NCBI GenBank assembly: GCA_018806915.1
Contig: JAGKQI010000101.1
Coordinates: 806,001 to 870,000, forward strand
Reading direction: 5' to 3'
Source of the DNA: Phytophthora colocasiae
Taxonomy: Eukaryota > Oomycota > Peronosporomycetes > Peronosporales > Peronosporaceae
Length of the DNA stretch: 64,000 bases
A model generated the notes under the pieces. It did no database searches and was not told the DNA's origin. It saw only the letters and a list, made by a program, of their open reading frames with translations. Below, in pieces: positions 44,502 through 55,800 of this stretch. Positions within the stretch are counted from its first letter, which is position 1, and each line of letters starts with the position of its first letter. Both the position numbers and the translations under genes were made by a program.

Positions 44502-45713
44502 ATGAAAACGCCTGTAATTCACTCGAGAATGACACCTCCTGCAGTGTGGCGAGCGCATCAGACCCTGTCCGCGCACGCCAAACCCATTTCCAGCCTCTCG
44601 TTCTCCCCCGACGATGGTTTCATATCGACCTCCTGTACGTGTGCGCTTTACTTCGTTATTTATGCTTTAACATCGAACGTCAATCGCCTTGTGTTCCCTG
44701 TAGCTGCCGACTGCTCTGTTAAAATCTGGAAATTGACAGCTACTAACGAGCTGGAGACATCGCCCAAGACCTCTCTATATGGACACGACGCTGGTGTATC
44801 TGCTGCCTGTTGGTCTCCAGACTCACGACACTTGGCGTCCGCTTCGGACGACCGAACAGCTCGTCTTTGGGACGTGGAGACAGCCAAGACACTCGCCACT
44901 CTCGGTGCTACCCACAGGAGCTTAGACGCTGCGCTCACCACTCCGTTGTCACTACTGGAGGGTTCCTCTGCTGCTTTGGGACTGGACGAAGATGAGCCCA
45001 ATGGAGCTGTATCAGCAGATCCACCTGTGGAGTCGCATAAAGGCTTCGTAAGCTGCGTGGCTTTTAATCCGCAAGGTTCTCTGGTGGCTACAGGCTCGCA
45101 TGATGAAAACGTAAGGCTCTGGGACGTACGCAGCGGCAGGACGGTTGCCATTATTGCTGCCCATCAAGAACCAGTGGTAAGTGTGCAGTTCCACCCGATG
45201 GACGGCTCATTGCTGGTGACGGGGGGATACGACGGCCTCGTGCGCGTATGGGATGTAGCTTCTCGCCAGTGTCTACGAACAATTATCTCGGAACCAGCGG
45301 CGCCGGTGGGTAGCGCAAGCTTTACGCCCAATGGGAGATATGTGCTGAGCTCGACCCTGGATGGCACCCTGCGTCTGTGGGACTACATGCGCGACATCTG
45401 CGTGCGTTCGTACAGCGGCCATGTGAACCGCAAGTTCAGTATGCAATGCACTTTCCTGGAGCAGCAATGGAACAAGCAGCCAGTTGTGGCCTGCGGGTCG
45501 GAGGATAACCGCATTTTCATGTGGGACGTGGGTACGCAGGAAGTGGCCTCTATCTTGCCTGGTCATGACCATCCTGTGCTTGCGCTTGCAGCTCATCCGA
45601 CTCGTGCGCTGATGGTCTCTGGTTCGAACCGGGATGTCAAGATGTGGAGTCCAAGTGGTGACGACAACAAGACCGACAGTCAGAGCAATGGCACGAACAG
45701 CTCGGTTAAATGA
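44502..45713 (+). CDS. WDR5: WDR5-like seven-bladed WD40 protein
   Basis: Two exons, 44502-44634 and 44704-45713, give 380 residues. The ATG at 44529 is an alternative start. Seven WD40 repeats are visible (for example VKIWKL, ARLWDVE, VRLWDVR, VRVWDVA, LRLWDYM). The stretches NGRYVLSSTLDGTLRLWDY and CLRTIISEPAAPVG match WDR5 closely. WDR5 presents histone H3 and MLL/SET1 peptides in COMPASS-type H3K4 methyltransferase complexes. An insertion of roughly 50 residues (about 120-170) interrupts the blade order after LWDVETAK, before ESHKGFVSCVAF; this is unusual for a protein that is normally very conserved. Confidence 0.85.
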   Translation: MKTPVIHSRMTPPAVWRAHQTLSAHAKPISSLSFSPDDGFISTSCTCALYFVIYALTSNVNRLVFPVAADCSVKIWKLTATNELETSPKTSLYGHDAGVSAACWSPDSRHLASASDDRTARLWDVETAKTLATLGATHRSLDAALTTPLSLLEGSSAALGLDEDEPNGAVSADPPVESHKGFVSCVAFNPQGSLVATGSHDENVRLWDVRSGRTVAIIAAHQEPVVSVQFHPMDGSLLVTGGYDGLVRVWDVASRQCLRTIISEPAAPVGSASFTPNGRYVLSSTLDGTLRLWDYMRDICVRSYSGHVNRKFSMQCTFLEQQWNKQPVVACGSEDNRIFMWDVGTQEVASILPGHDHPVLALAAHPTRALMVSGSNRDVKMWSPSGDDNKTDSQSNGTNSSVK

Positions 45714-45880
45714 TAACTCGTAGTCGATAGAAGTTATCATAGACTGCACAGGACATCAAGAAGCACACAATGAGTCTATTTATTACTACGATCCCATGCC
45801 ACACCGCAGCAAGAAGACAAACTTCAAGCAGCTACGGGAACAGCCAGCGATCCGTCCGGCGCACTGCCATCTTGCTCGTT

Positions 45881-48737
45881 CTATTGGGTCTTCTGCATTT
45901 GCTGCATCTTGCTGAGGTTTTTGAGGTAACTGAGCGTGAACTGGTTATCATCGCAACTGGAAAAACAAACGGAATCGAATAAGGTGTCAGTCTAAGTACA
46001 CAAACCTCATCAAGAAACAAGTTAACGTACATCTTTGCAAGATCCTGCAGGTGACGCGCGATGCTCTTCTGTAGCGAACGCAGGGTTGGCAAGCACGTAG
46101 CACTGCTGGATGGGTCGTCGCGCAGGGTCTGACCATGGGTGTTTAGCACCGCAAGACTCCACTGAAGATAGAACTCGAGGTGCGGACTACGCTCCATCCG
46201 TTTGGCCAGTAGTTGCAGCAGTCTCTGCAGGTACATCTCGCCACGGAGCGTCTGTGCCACAAGCGGGATACTAGCAATCGGAATGCCTTCCACGCATCGA
46301 GCAATGAGAGGTTCCTCGTTCAGGTGCAGCGCCATAACCAAGGCACGAGCGTATTCACGGCGCGCCAGGGTCCGCGTGATCGTTTCCGGTGTGATGTCCT
46401 CGTCCAGCTCGAACGGGTCAAAGGCCAGACTCTCGTCGAGGCCGTAGATCAGCAGACCTTCCGTCGTCGCAGCAGCCCAAGCACGTCCAGTCGGGGAGAA
46501 AAGAACCGCCTTGGACAGCACCTCCATGTTCTTGCGGCGGCTACCAGGGTCAACCGCTCGCTTCGCACCGACGAGACTGTCTCCAGCGCTACGGCCAGAC
46601 GCCTCCGAGTCATCCAGGTGAGCATCCAGTTCATTCTTGCTCAGACCGCTCTCTGTGACGTTCTTGCTGTTAAGTTTCTCCAAGATGCCGTCCAGTGACA
46701 AGTTGTGTGAGATCTGGAACTTCTTGAGTAAAATCTGCGGCTCCACTGCGTAGATGCACACGAACTTAGAGCGTCCACCGGCTAGGAGAAGCGCACCGTC
46801 AGCCGAGTAGCAAACGCTTGTGAAATGCTTGCTGAGCTGGTTGTTAGCTGCTGTGATGTGGTCACCTTCCTTGCGTCCGCCGGCAATGTCCCGCTTACCG
46901 TCAATTGTGCCGACTTGCTCGCCATCCTTGACATCCCAAATGTTGATCGCACCGTTAAGTGTCGTCGACGCAAGCTGCTTGCCATCAGGACGGAAGGCTA
47001 CAGCCAGCACATCCGTGGGGTGGGCGAGGGGCTCAATGAAGCTCTTCTTACTAGCAAACAGATTCCAGAGTCGCACGGTGTGATCCCACGAAGCCGATGC
47101 CAGAATGGGCTCGACAGATGACGAAGGTGAGAACGAAAGCGAAGTCACAGGCCCCGTGTGGCCGCTGAGGACATCCGTAAGGCGTCCAGTCTGCAGAGAC
47201 CAAACGTACACGTTGAACGGGTCCATCGAGCCGGCGCAGACAACCTGGCCACTCGGATCTAGCGCAAGAGAGAGAAACTGGGTCGGCTCGGGTGTCGTTA
47301 GAACACGGAAGTTCTTGTATCGATTCAAGTCGAATGCTCGCACTGTGCCATCCAGCGACGCACTCAGCACAGCTTGGCCAGACGGAGCGAACTGTACAGC
47401 AGTGACAGGAGCAGTGTGCTCCGTGAAAGTGACGTAGCAGAAGCCACTGTTTGTGTCCCAAAGTTTGAGTTTGGCATCGTCAGCACCGGTAGCGAGCAAT
47501 CGTCCATCCGGGGAATAGCTGGCTGCATTTAGGTCAAAGTAGTGGCCCTGCTGCTTGAGCACGTACGTCTCTGAACGCCACTCCCAAACCAAAAGCTGAC
47601 CAAGCTTGCGAGATGCAAACGCTAACCACTCACCAGTGGCATTTACTGCTACAGTCTCCAGTTCGTTCTGTGTGACACTCAGCGTGTGGATGTTCACAAA
47701 AGCCGGCAGTTCGTACAGGCCGAACGTGCCGTTGCCGAAGCCCACCACGAGCATTCCTGTGGATGAGTGGAACGTGCAGCAAAGAACCTTCGCAAAATCC
47801 ATCTTGAGCACGTGCTTCTGGCACGTGTACCATTTAATAGCACGGGCAATCTCTGGAATTGACTCCTTCTCCTCTGACAGTTTGCGCTTGCGCTTTTTCC
47901 CTGCAGCCTCATCCTCGCTGTCGCGTTCACTTTCCTGATCGTCTTCCTTTTCCTTGTCCTCTTCGTCATTTTCCTCCTCCTCACTCTGTTCCAGCATTTC
48001 CACGTCAGGGAGTTTGTATTTCCACTCGAAAGCACCGCCATCACGTCCAACCGTGAAAATCGACCTGTCATCTTCAGCGAAAAAAGCGCCAACCACTACA
48101 TCTCGGTGGCCCGAGAGCGTCAACGGCTTGAATCCCGGATACGGATCCACAGAGAACACACGCGCCGACAGATCCTCAGCACCTGTGACGAAAACCTTAG
48201 AATCGTGCGACCACGATACGCTCACAACATCCGCGTAGTGACCAGCGTACTTGCGGTGCAGCACAAAAGGCGCAAACTCCCGCACAATCCCTGGCGTCCG
48301 CCAGAGCTGCACTTTGCTGCCAGTAGCAACAGCAATGTAGCGGTCATCAGGACTGAAGCTCAGAGCCTTGACAGATTGCTTAAAGTGAAAGCGGTAGAGC
48401 ACGGAACCTCGCTTCAAGTTGACCAGCAGACTACGTCCGTCCTCGTCCACAGCCAGCAGCAACCGCGAGTCGTTCGAGACAGCCACACGTTCCACATTCT
48501 TACGCGCTTCAAAGGCAAAAGTCTTTGATGTATTGCTGCAATGGAAGAACAATTGTATCTACTGGTTAGTGATCGGTTTCGACGCAATGTATCAATTTCA
48601 ACTTACTTGACCAAATCGAACTGGGTAATGCGGTTACCGACGGGACTGAGCACTGAGTTGCCGTCGGGCGTGAAGACCACGTTGCCCTGAGAGTAGACGC
48701 TGCCGCACAGGTGCTGGAACTGGTAGGCGAACTTCAT
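45881..48737 (-). CDS. PWP2: PWP2/UTP1, SSU processome WD40 protein
   Basis: Three exons, 48607-48737, 46031-48535 and 45881-45956, join in phase to 903 residues. The start MKFAYQFQHLCGSVY and the tandem double WD40 propeller match PWP2 (periodic tryptophan protein 2). So do the acidic Lys/Glu insert near residues 215-265 and the C-terminal helical domain ending DLAKICDDNQFTLSYLKNL. PWP2 is a subunit of the UTP-B complex, which binds the 5' ETS of pre-rRNA in the 90S processome. The last exon was placed by matching the 74-bp intron phase, since the long middle frame reads through it into unrelated sequence. The gene shares a 187-bp bidirectional promoter with RPC34. Confidence 0.92.
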
Positions 48738-48924
48738 AGCGGGCTAGTGGCAATGGTGCACACCTGTTCGGAATTGTTACAATTTGACTGGTTGGCGAGC
48801 AAGAGAAGCGTCTTTTCGTCCAATCAGAAGTTGTAATTCGTTTTTCCAGCCAATCATCATTCGTGTCTCTTTGTACAATTATTGCGCTAATGGTCACCAG
48901 TCTTTAGGTTGACTTGGACTACCG
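48738..48924. promoter_or_regulatory. Bidirectional promoter between PWP2 and RPC34
   Basis: The 187 bp between the two start codons holds two CCAAT boxes in the same orientation, 48820-48824 and 48850-48854. Both neighbours serve RNA polymerase I/III-linked biosynthesis, so co-regulation is plausible. Confidence 0.5.
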
Positions 48925-50192
48925 ATGGCTTCTCCGAAGGGCGCTGTTATGACCAAGTTCCTGGGCCTTTTACGCAACTACCGAGAGCCTGTGACGGATG
49001 CTGAAGTGCGTGACTACTTCCAGTCTGCTGGCGGCGGCGGATACGAGCAACTTCCGGACGTTATCAATGCGTTGCTGAGTGAGGGCAAAATTAAGATTTT
49101 CAAGAAGGGCAGCGTGCTCTCGTATGGCATTGTGGACGCTGAAGAGGCTGAGCGTATTCGTGGACTCACGTACGTTCCAAGTACGGGATATTTGGATCTT
49201 TGGTAGTGGAGATATTGACGGATATGTTGGGGTGATACACTGCAGTTTGGAGCAGCGACTCGTGCTGCAGGAGATCGAGCGTGCTGGCAACAAAGGCATC
49301 TGGACTAGAGACATCAAGTCGCACACCAACATTCCACAGGTTTGAACCTGTGAATTAGATGTGATGAAGAGTGTTTAGAAGCTTACGGAAGATATGTTCT
49401 TTGTGTACTGTAGCAAATTGTTACTAAGACACTGCGGCTGTTAGAGACGCGCCGCCTTGTAAAGTCCGTCAAGTCCATTAGCAGCAAGAACAAGAAGCTG
49501 TACATGCTATTTGATCTAGGTAAGATATTCGAGCTTGCAGGTTTTATTGAGTGTTGCTGACTGTAAGTGGTTGCTATCTTGTTGCTGATTGCAGTTCCTT
49601 CGACGGAGATTACTGGTGGCCCGTGGTACAATGAGCAGGAGTTCGACCATGTATTTATTGACACGCTCAGCACCTTTGTGTACGAAGTGATCAAGGCCTC
49701 GGGTATGAGCACGTTGAATGCAATCACAGACAAAGTGCACGCCTCAGGCATCTCCAAGGTGGCTCTCGGTCCAGAGGAGATCCGTTCCATCATCCAAACG
49801 CTCATGTACGATGGTCGTGTGGAGGAAGTGCGCTCCGTACGTCTTACGCCTGGTGTACGTAACCGATTTCTTCATCTGTCAGCATTTTATTTCTCATTTT
49901 CTCTAACCAAGACCATTATTTGCTAACATTTGCAGGCATCGCACGAGGTCAAGTACAAGGTTTCGCAGCAAATTACAACCTTCAATTACTTGTCGGAGAC
50001 TCCGTGCGGTGTGTGTCCGGTGCGTTAAAACTGCCACTAGCCATCATGGTTTTTCCCATTTTCTGACATCAAAAGGACTTGATTTCTTCCTCTTTGTAGG
50101 TGTTTGACCAGTGCCAGGAAGGGAACGTCATCTCGCCTCGCTCGTGTCTGTACATGACTAAGTGGCTGGGGCTCAAGGAGCTCGACTTCTAG
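48925..50192 (+). CDS. POLR3F: RNA polymerase III subunit RPC34/RPC6
   Basis: Six exons (48925-49169, 49246-49339, 49414-49519, 49595-49854, 49936-50019, 50100-50192) join to 293 residues. Family signs are a first winged helix (VINALLSEGKIKIFKKGSVLSYGI), a second (LEQRLVLQEIERAGNKGIWTRDIK) and LLETRRLVKSVKSISSKNKKLYMLF. The segment STEITGGPWYNEQEFD and a C-terminal Cys-containing region (CGVCPVFDQCQEGNVISP) follow. RPC34 belongs to the RPC3/4/7-type trimer (RPC82-RPC34-RPC31 in yeast) that contacts TFIIIB and helps open the promoter. Its length is near the family norm (about 310). It is unusually intron-rich for this window. Confidence 0.93.
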
Positions 50193-50317
50193 ACAGCACC
50201 AATACGCCTGTAGCGCCTAAACCTACATAGATTCACTTCAATACTCGATTTCATCCAATCATCTTGCGTCTAGATTGAGCTAGTACGTTCGCCTTCATAG
50301 TTCTTCAGCTAAACCCC

Positions 50318-52240
50318 ATGGAGAGGCCGCTGCTCGACGCTCGACACGCGACCCCAGTGGCTTCTACATCGGCTCCATCGTCTTCCTCTGCATCCAGAGG
50401 GGCTGTCGCTCTCTTCCCAACTTCAGGAGGTCGTGAACGCGCTGTTCCAGCCAATCCAGGGCTTGCATCTTTTCCACATGAAGGTCATTTCTCTCAAAAA
50501 AAAAATTATGCGAACTCGTCAAATATTCTTGAGAGCGGGGGGGCTAACTATTGGCTGGCTATTTATCATGCAGATGTGGATCCAATGAGGTCGTATGCTC
50601 CTCCTTGTAGCGCGTCAAACCCAGTGGCCGGTACGACTGTAGCTTCGTCCACGACGGCTGGAACTGCAGGCTTCCGATCAGTGCCTTTGCCTCGCTGGTC
50701 ACCGTCTCCATTGACGCCCAGATACTTAGCCGCTGGGACTCATCATCCACCGCCACCTTTAGGAGCGTTGCTAACCAGTTCAACCCCTGGATCAGGAACC
50801 ACAAATGTGTCTAGTGCTGAAGGCATTGCAAGCGATCACTATTACCACTACAGCAATACCCATGGTGCTACGTCTACCAGAGCAATGGAGACTGCTCAAA
50901 GGCAAGAAACTGAACAGACTGGTAATGGTCTTGGGGGACTAAGTGGTACAGCTTTGGAATGTACGAATTCCAGTGGTGCCAATGCGATGACAATGACTGC
51001 TACATTGCCGTTGCCAATGACGCGACAATTGGTGATCCCACAGCCTCCACCACCTGCAGTGATAGCAACAATTCCAAGCAGAAAGCGCAAGCGGGTTCCA
51101 GGTGCCATGCGAATGCGTAACTTTTTGTGCATGCATCCTGGTTGCGGCAAGTCGTTCACGGACAGCGCTCACTTGCGAGACCACACAGTTGTCCACACGG
51201 GTGAGAAGAAGCTGAGCTGTCCGACATGTCACAAACTGTTTGCGAGAGCGTCTACCTTGCAGGAGCACATTCGCGTGCACACAGGGGAGAAACCGTACGC
51301 TTGTGATGTTCCAGGCTGCAACAAGCGCTACTCGTCTCGGGCTGCGATGCGATTCCACCGCACTACTCACGTCACGCAAATCGCTTTTACTCAAACTTCA
51401 GCAGTAAGCATACACGCTTCAGGCGACGTCAATGCGGTGCAGTTTCCGAGTGAACAAGTGACGCCGTTCTTGTGCCAAGAATGCGGCAAGCATTTTCGAG
51501 TACGAGAGCTCTTAATGGCACACCTCAAGGTGCATGCTGCTCACCGTGCTGCAGCCGCTGTGTCGGCACTTACTTCACTATCACCTCATGGTACTGCAAT
51601 TCAACGTCGAATAAGTGGAGAGGAAACGAATACCGTGCATCGACTGGTGGGCGATGAAGATACCCCTCTTGGTGGAGAAGTTCCCGTACCACCAGAGGAC
51701 AGTAGGTACCTCCAGGACACGATTCGAGCCCAACAAGATCAGATCGAGCAGTTAAAGGCGGAAGTATTGCGACTGCGCGGACAGGCCTCGCTTGACTCGA
51801 CTGCAACGCGTGCACATACTGTTGCCAGTAGTAGTATTGCGAGTACTGCCCCCGCATTGACTGCCCCGGTTGAAATGCTTCGAGATGGGTTCAAGCCTTT
51901 TGAGTGCTGCATCTGCCACAACCGCTTTGCCAACTTCTATCAGCTAACATTCCACGGAAAACAGCACCCGGAGCGGTCGATGGCAGAGGTGACTGGGGAA
52001 CAGGCTCCGCTTCCTGTGGGTCCGAAATATTGTCCAGAGGCCCAATGTGAATATTCCGAGTCAACTGGAAGAAGCTTGAGGAACCTGCAGACGCTAAAAC
52101 GCCACTGGCAGCGACGTCACCAAACGGAACGGCCGTATGCGTGCTCTTTTTGCCCTCCAACACGTCAAAAGACTTTTAAGACACGAGAAAATCTCAAAGC
52201 CCACGAAAAGGACTGCACGAAGAATGATCCTGTCCGGTGA
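50318..52240 (+). CDS. C2H2 zinc-finger transcription factor
   Basis: Fingers of the Cys-x2/4-Cys / His-x3/4-His type lie at residues about 270-345: three linked fingers, with TGEKKL and TGEKPY linkers. A fourth lies near 390. A coiled coil (residues about 470-495, RAQQDQIEQLKAEVLRLRG) follows. Three more degenerate fingers lie at 530-630. The TFIIIA-like linkers suggest DNA binding. The N-terminal 260 residues are Ser/Thr/Pro-rich. A 90-bp stretch, 50484-50573, has a GT donor, a CTAAC branch-like site and a CAG acceptor. It is poor in coding character but in frame and stop-free. It is probably an intron, making a protein of 610 residues instead of 640. Confidence 0.85.
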   Translation: MERPLLDARHATPVASTSAPSSSSASRGAVALFPTSGGRERAVPANPGLASFPHEGHFSQKKNYANSSNILESGGANYWLAIYHADVDPMRSYAPPCSASNPVAGTTVASSTTAGTAGFRSVPLPRWSPSPLTPRYLAAGTHHPPPPLGALLTSSTPGSGTTNVSSAEGIASDHYYHYSNTHGATSTRAMETAQRQETEQTGNGLGGLSGTALECTNSSGANAMTMTATLPLPMTRQLVIPQPPPPAVIATIPSRKRKRVPGAMRMRNFLCMHPGCGKSFTDSAHLRDHTVVHTGEKKLSCPTCHKLFARASTLQEHIRVHTGEKPYACDVPGCNKRYSSRAAMRFHRTTHVTQIAFTQTSAVSIHASGDVNAVQFPSEQVTPFLCQECGKHFRVRELLMAHLKVHAAHRAAAAVSALTSLSPHGTAIQRRISGEETNTVHRLVGDEDTPLGGEVPVPPEDSRYLQDTIRAQQDQIEQLKAEVLRLRGQASLDSTATRAHTVASSSIASTAPALTAPVEMLRDGFKPFECCICHNRFANFYQLTFHGKQHPERSMAEVTGEQAPLPVGPKYCPEAQCEYSESTGRSLRNLQTLKRHWQRRHQTERPYACSFCPPTRQKTFKTRENLKAHEKDCTKNDPVR

Positions 52241-52343
52241 GCTGAAGTCCGCCCAGTAGAACTGTATTGTACCCAGCACATACACGTACAAGCAGCAGCA
52301 GGTGCGAGCCAACGTGCTGTGCTGCATTTATTCCTCCTATGAG

Positions 52344-54379
52344 TTACTTGGACACGTCGAAAACTTGCTCAATAATTCGATGCAAATTGATGCTCTCCAA
52401 ATATCCCTACAAAGAGAAAGAGAGCACATTAGAAAAACACTTTGACAAACTGCATTGGCACAAGCGCGAGAAGTCACGTACCGCCTTCATCTTCTTCACA
52501 GCGTGGAGATAGACGACAATTGCGTGGAAACAGTTCTCCTCACCCTACGAAAAGTACATAGTTAGTATGGAAGCACTGGGATCAACGAGACAAAGCTAAA
52601 CGTACCGGGACGATCTCGCGAACGGCACCTTTCACTAGCGCCTTGAAATGAGGTGGGCGCCCCACCGTTTGCACAAGGAATAGGCGACTACGCACTCGTG
52701 GCGTGAATGGCCGGTTAGGGCCCTTGCTGAAGTAGTAAGACTTCCAGAAGGGTCGATCACGCTCATTGTCAGCCGGCAGCATGTTGTCCATCATACAACA
52801 GAACGTGTTCATCAAGATCTCAGAGTCCGTAGGCAGACTCTCCGTCCACTCCTTGCCTTTCCAGGCAGCGCCCTTGTCCCACCGGAACCTATCTAGACTT
52901 CGGTCCTTCGACAACATGATGAGTCGCTCCAGAACATACTGCTGACGCTCTAAAGACGAGTAGTCCGTGCTGCTGGGGTCACCAACATTCAGGTATTTCT
53001 CGAACTGTAAGACACAACAGGGTCAGTTAGGCTATGGACTTCTCGTACCGATCATAACGAGATATTTACTTACGCTTTGATGTTCCTCAAACAGATACAC
53101 TCCACGTTCCTTGCTGAAAAACAATGGGCTTTTGGCGAGATTGTGTAGCATATCCGACAGCGAGACGTTCGTCATCTGATTTGTTTGCCCCGGCGGACAC
53201 AGCAGCGCCTGTGATGGTACACGACGTAAAAGAACATCTGCCATCACACCGCACTCGTTAAGAGCATTCGCGTTCTCCAAGAATGCCTCGACCACGTCCT
53301 TCACGTGATAGGCGAGCAGTCGGCGAATGTTACGGCAGTACAAGTGCATGAACATGGCCAGTCCCCACTCTTCAAGCTGCTGCCACGCAATATGCGGAAG
53401 CGATGAGGTGCGCAGAGGATCCTCCTCCTCGTCGCCAATGCTGACATCGCGAAGATACGGGTCAAATCCTGAAGCCTGGTACACGCGAGGCACCATAGAC
53501 GCATTACCGTAGATTCCAAATGCATCGCTTTGATACGAGTTCTCCATGCCGTACGCTGAGGCTGACTGCATCATCTCCCCCGCTTCCTTTTGCTTCTGGG
53601 CCTTTTGGAGACGACGCAAGTACGCTTTGCCGTCCTCCACTGTCTTCACCGGAGCAGGGTCGAAAAACGAGCGCCCGTCCAGTGTGTGGCCCTTTCCGTC
53701 TGACGAATCCTTTTTACCCGACAAGCGGCCACGTAAGGAGTGAAGTTTCATCACGTCGTCCACTGTAATATTGCACACAGCACCTCAATCAGTATGTACT
53801 AGATCCACGTATTCGGATATTTACCATACATACATTGACCAGCACGGTCCAGCGATACAGGAGCAGCTTCCGGTTTACTCACTCGAGCCAAGTACTGTCG
53901 CCATGTAACAAATAAATTAATAACTTGCATCGCCAAGCAACACAACCGCAACGCACCTTGGCATTGAACTGGATCAGCAGCTCCTCTCCCTGCACTTGAG
54001 CCACACGAAGCATAAGCAGCACCGACAGCACGAACAATCCATGGCCTGTATCATATATCCCGTAGTTAGCTTCCATGTGATTGGATCATCTAACGATTAA
54101 TTCCAAACTACCTGCAATAGCCAACAGACTGGGAAGAATGGAAGAGCTCCACTCGCCATTAACAATACTCCAAAGCGGCGGCAGTGTCAGCCACAACAGC
54201 GCAGCTAGCACCAGCGCAACAGAACCCAAATTGCTCGTGTATGTCTCCAGTTGCGCCTCGCGGACAGCGCGCGTCTCCATGGCGTGCAGAGCCTCCGCGC
54301 CTGCACCCGCCATCGTATCCTCTAATAATCGCCACCAAAAAGCAGGAGTCCAATTTTCATCCAATGATACGAATGTCAT
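52344..54379 (-). CDS. TMEM209-like membrane protein (cytochrome b561 N-terminal family)
   Basis: Seven exons join in phase: 54112-54379, 53957-54045, 53834-53894, 53074-53762, 52606-53004, 52482-52544 and 52344-52406, giving 543 residues. Starting at the next ATG (54313) would give 521. Two hydrophobic helices lie in the first 120 residues. The C-terminal ~350 residues show the TMEM209 pattern: LGxL-like helix pairs, then KEWTESLPTDSEILMNTFCC, WKSYYF, and a final NCFHAIVVYLHAVKKMKAGY. TMEM209 is a nuclear-envelope protein that interacts with nucleoporins in human cells, and the family name refers to an old domain label. It diverges from the EEP gene at 54501 and converges with the zinc-finger gene. 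Confidence 0.8.
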
Positions 54380-54500
54380 CCTCTGATTGAACCAAAATTA
54401 AACATTTTTATTTCTACCAGTAAAATTACTGCACGAAAGTGGATCAGACACACTAAAGTCAAGCAGCTACTACATCACGCTCGATCGTCTGCCCAGCGCC

Positions 54501-55737
54501 ATGAGCGGCTTCTTCCCGACTAATTCGGCGCCGCGCAATCCGTATTACCGCCACTCACAGGCGCGGAAGCCTCGAGCGTCCACGAGCGACCGTGTGTTCG
54601 TGGTGGTGGGCACCATCGTAGTCTTCATGCTATTTCTGGGCTACCAGAGCTTTCGAGACGTGGCACCACTTAACGGCAGCCCTGCGACCATTGAACAACA
54701 GGCAGAAGCCGCAGCTGCCCTTTCAGGCAACGAGAACAAACCTAGACTACGTGCTGTAGCAACAGACCAAGATACAGAGACGCAACAGGAAAAGGAGACT
54801 CAAAAGATGCAGAAGCTGAGCTCCGCACCGCTGAGTCTCAAAATCATGACGTTCAACTTGAGATTCGCTGGAACTGGAGACGGAATGAATAGCTGGCGGT
54901 ATAGAAAGGATCACGTGGCAGATATCATTGACCGATACCATCCGGCCATTATGGGCACGCAGGAAGGACTCAAGGCGCAGCTGGCAGAGCTGGAGGTGAG
55001 CAGCGCGAGGAAATAAATGGAGAATATTGTATCTAGCTAATGGCCTGTGCGTTTTGTAGAGCCTGTTGAAACACCCGTATGAACGCTTCGGTGTCGAGCG
55101 AGAAGAGAACGGCGAGTTCGAGCAGATTTTCTACGATGCAGCCGTGCTTGAGCGTCTTGATGAGGGCAATTTCTGGCTGTCGGAGGAACCAGACACACCC
55201 GGCACGCAAGGATGGGATGCTGCTTGTGTGCGCATGGTTACTTGGGGCAAATTCCGTTTACGTGCTACGCAACAGGATCTGTTTGTGTTCAACACACAAC
55301 TGGATCATGTGGGCCCCAAGTCACGTGAGGAAGGGTCGAAACTGCTTTGGGAACGTATTCAGGCAATTTCGGGTGACGCTCCGCTCTTCCTCATGGGTGA
55401 CTTCAATACTTATCGCCACACTGACACGTACAGCTACTTCACGTCTCAAGAAGGTGGACCGCAGCTTCGTGAGGCTTGGCCTGAAGCGGCAACTCAAATT
55501 GGTGACGTGTCGTACACGTACCATGGCTGGGCTGGCGTTAAAAACGATGGCGAGAAGACTGCTGTTCGAGCTGCCAACCATATTGACTGGATCTTCTACC
55601 GTCCGCAAATGAAAGTGCTGTCAACGGAAGTCATCACTGAAGAACGCAAGGGCCGCTACCCGTCGGATCACTACCCGATTCAAGCTGAAGTGCTATTTCC
55701 TAGTCCAGCAGAACTACCACCTTCGCGTACGTACTAG
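54501..55737 (+). CDS. Membrane-anchored endonuclease/exonuclease/phosphatase family protein
   Basis: Two exons, 54501-54995 and 55060-55737, join to 390 residues. The N-terminal 31 residues are basic. Residues about 32-50 are a single membrane helix (VFVVVGTIVVFMLFLG), making this a type II protein whose catalytic domain faces the lumen or outside. Catalytic signatures of the EEP superfamily follow in order: MTFNLRFA, TQEG, the Asp/His pair in NTQLDHVG, GDFNTYRHTD and the final SDHYPI. The family includes sphingomyelinases, inositol phosphatases and secreted nucleases. The nearest pattern is the small endonuclease-like EEP group; the substrate cannot be told from sequence alone. Confidence 0.85.
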
Positions 55738-55800
55738 ACATAAGAATGAAAGAAATACGTCATGTGGCAAAAGTGAGCTGTAAATCTGTACTCTGACGAC

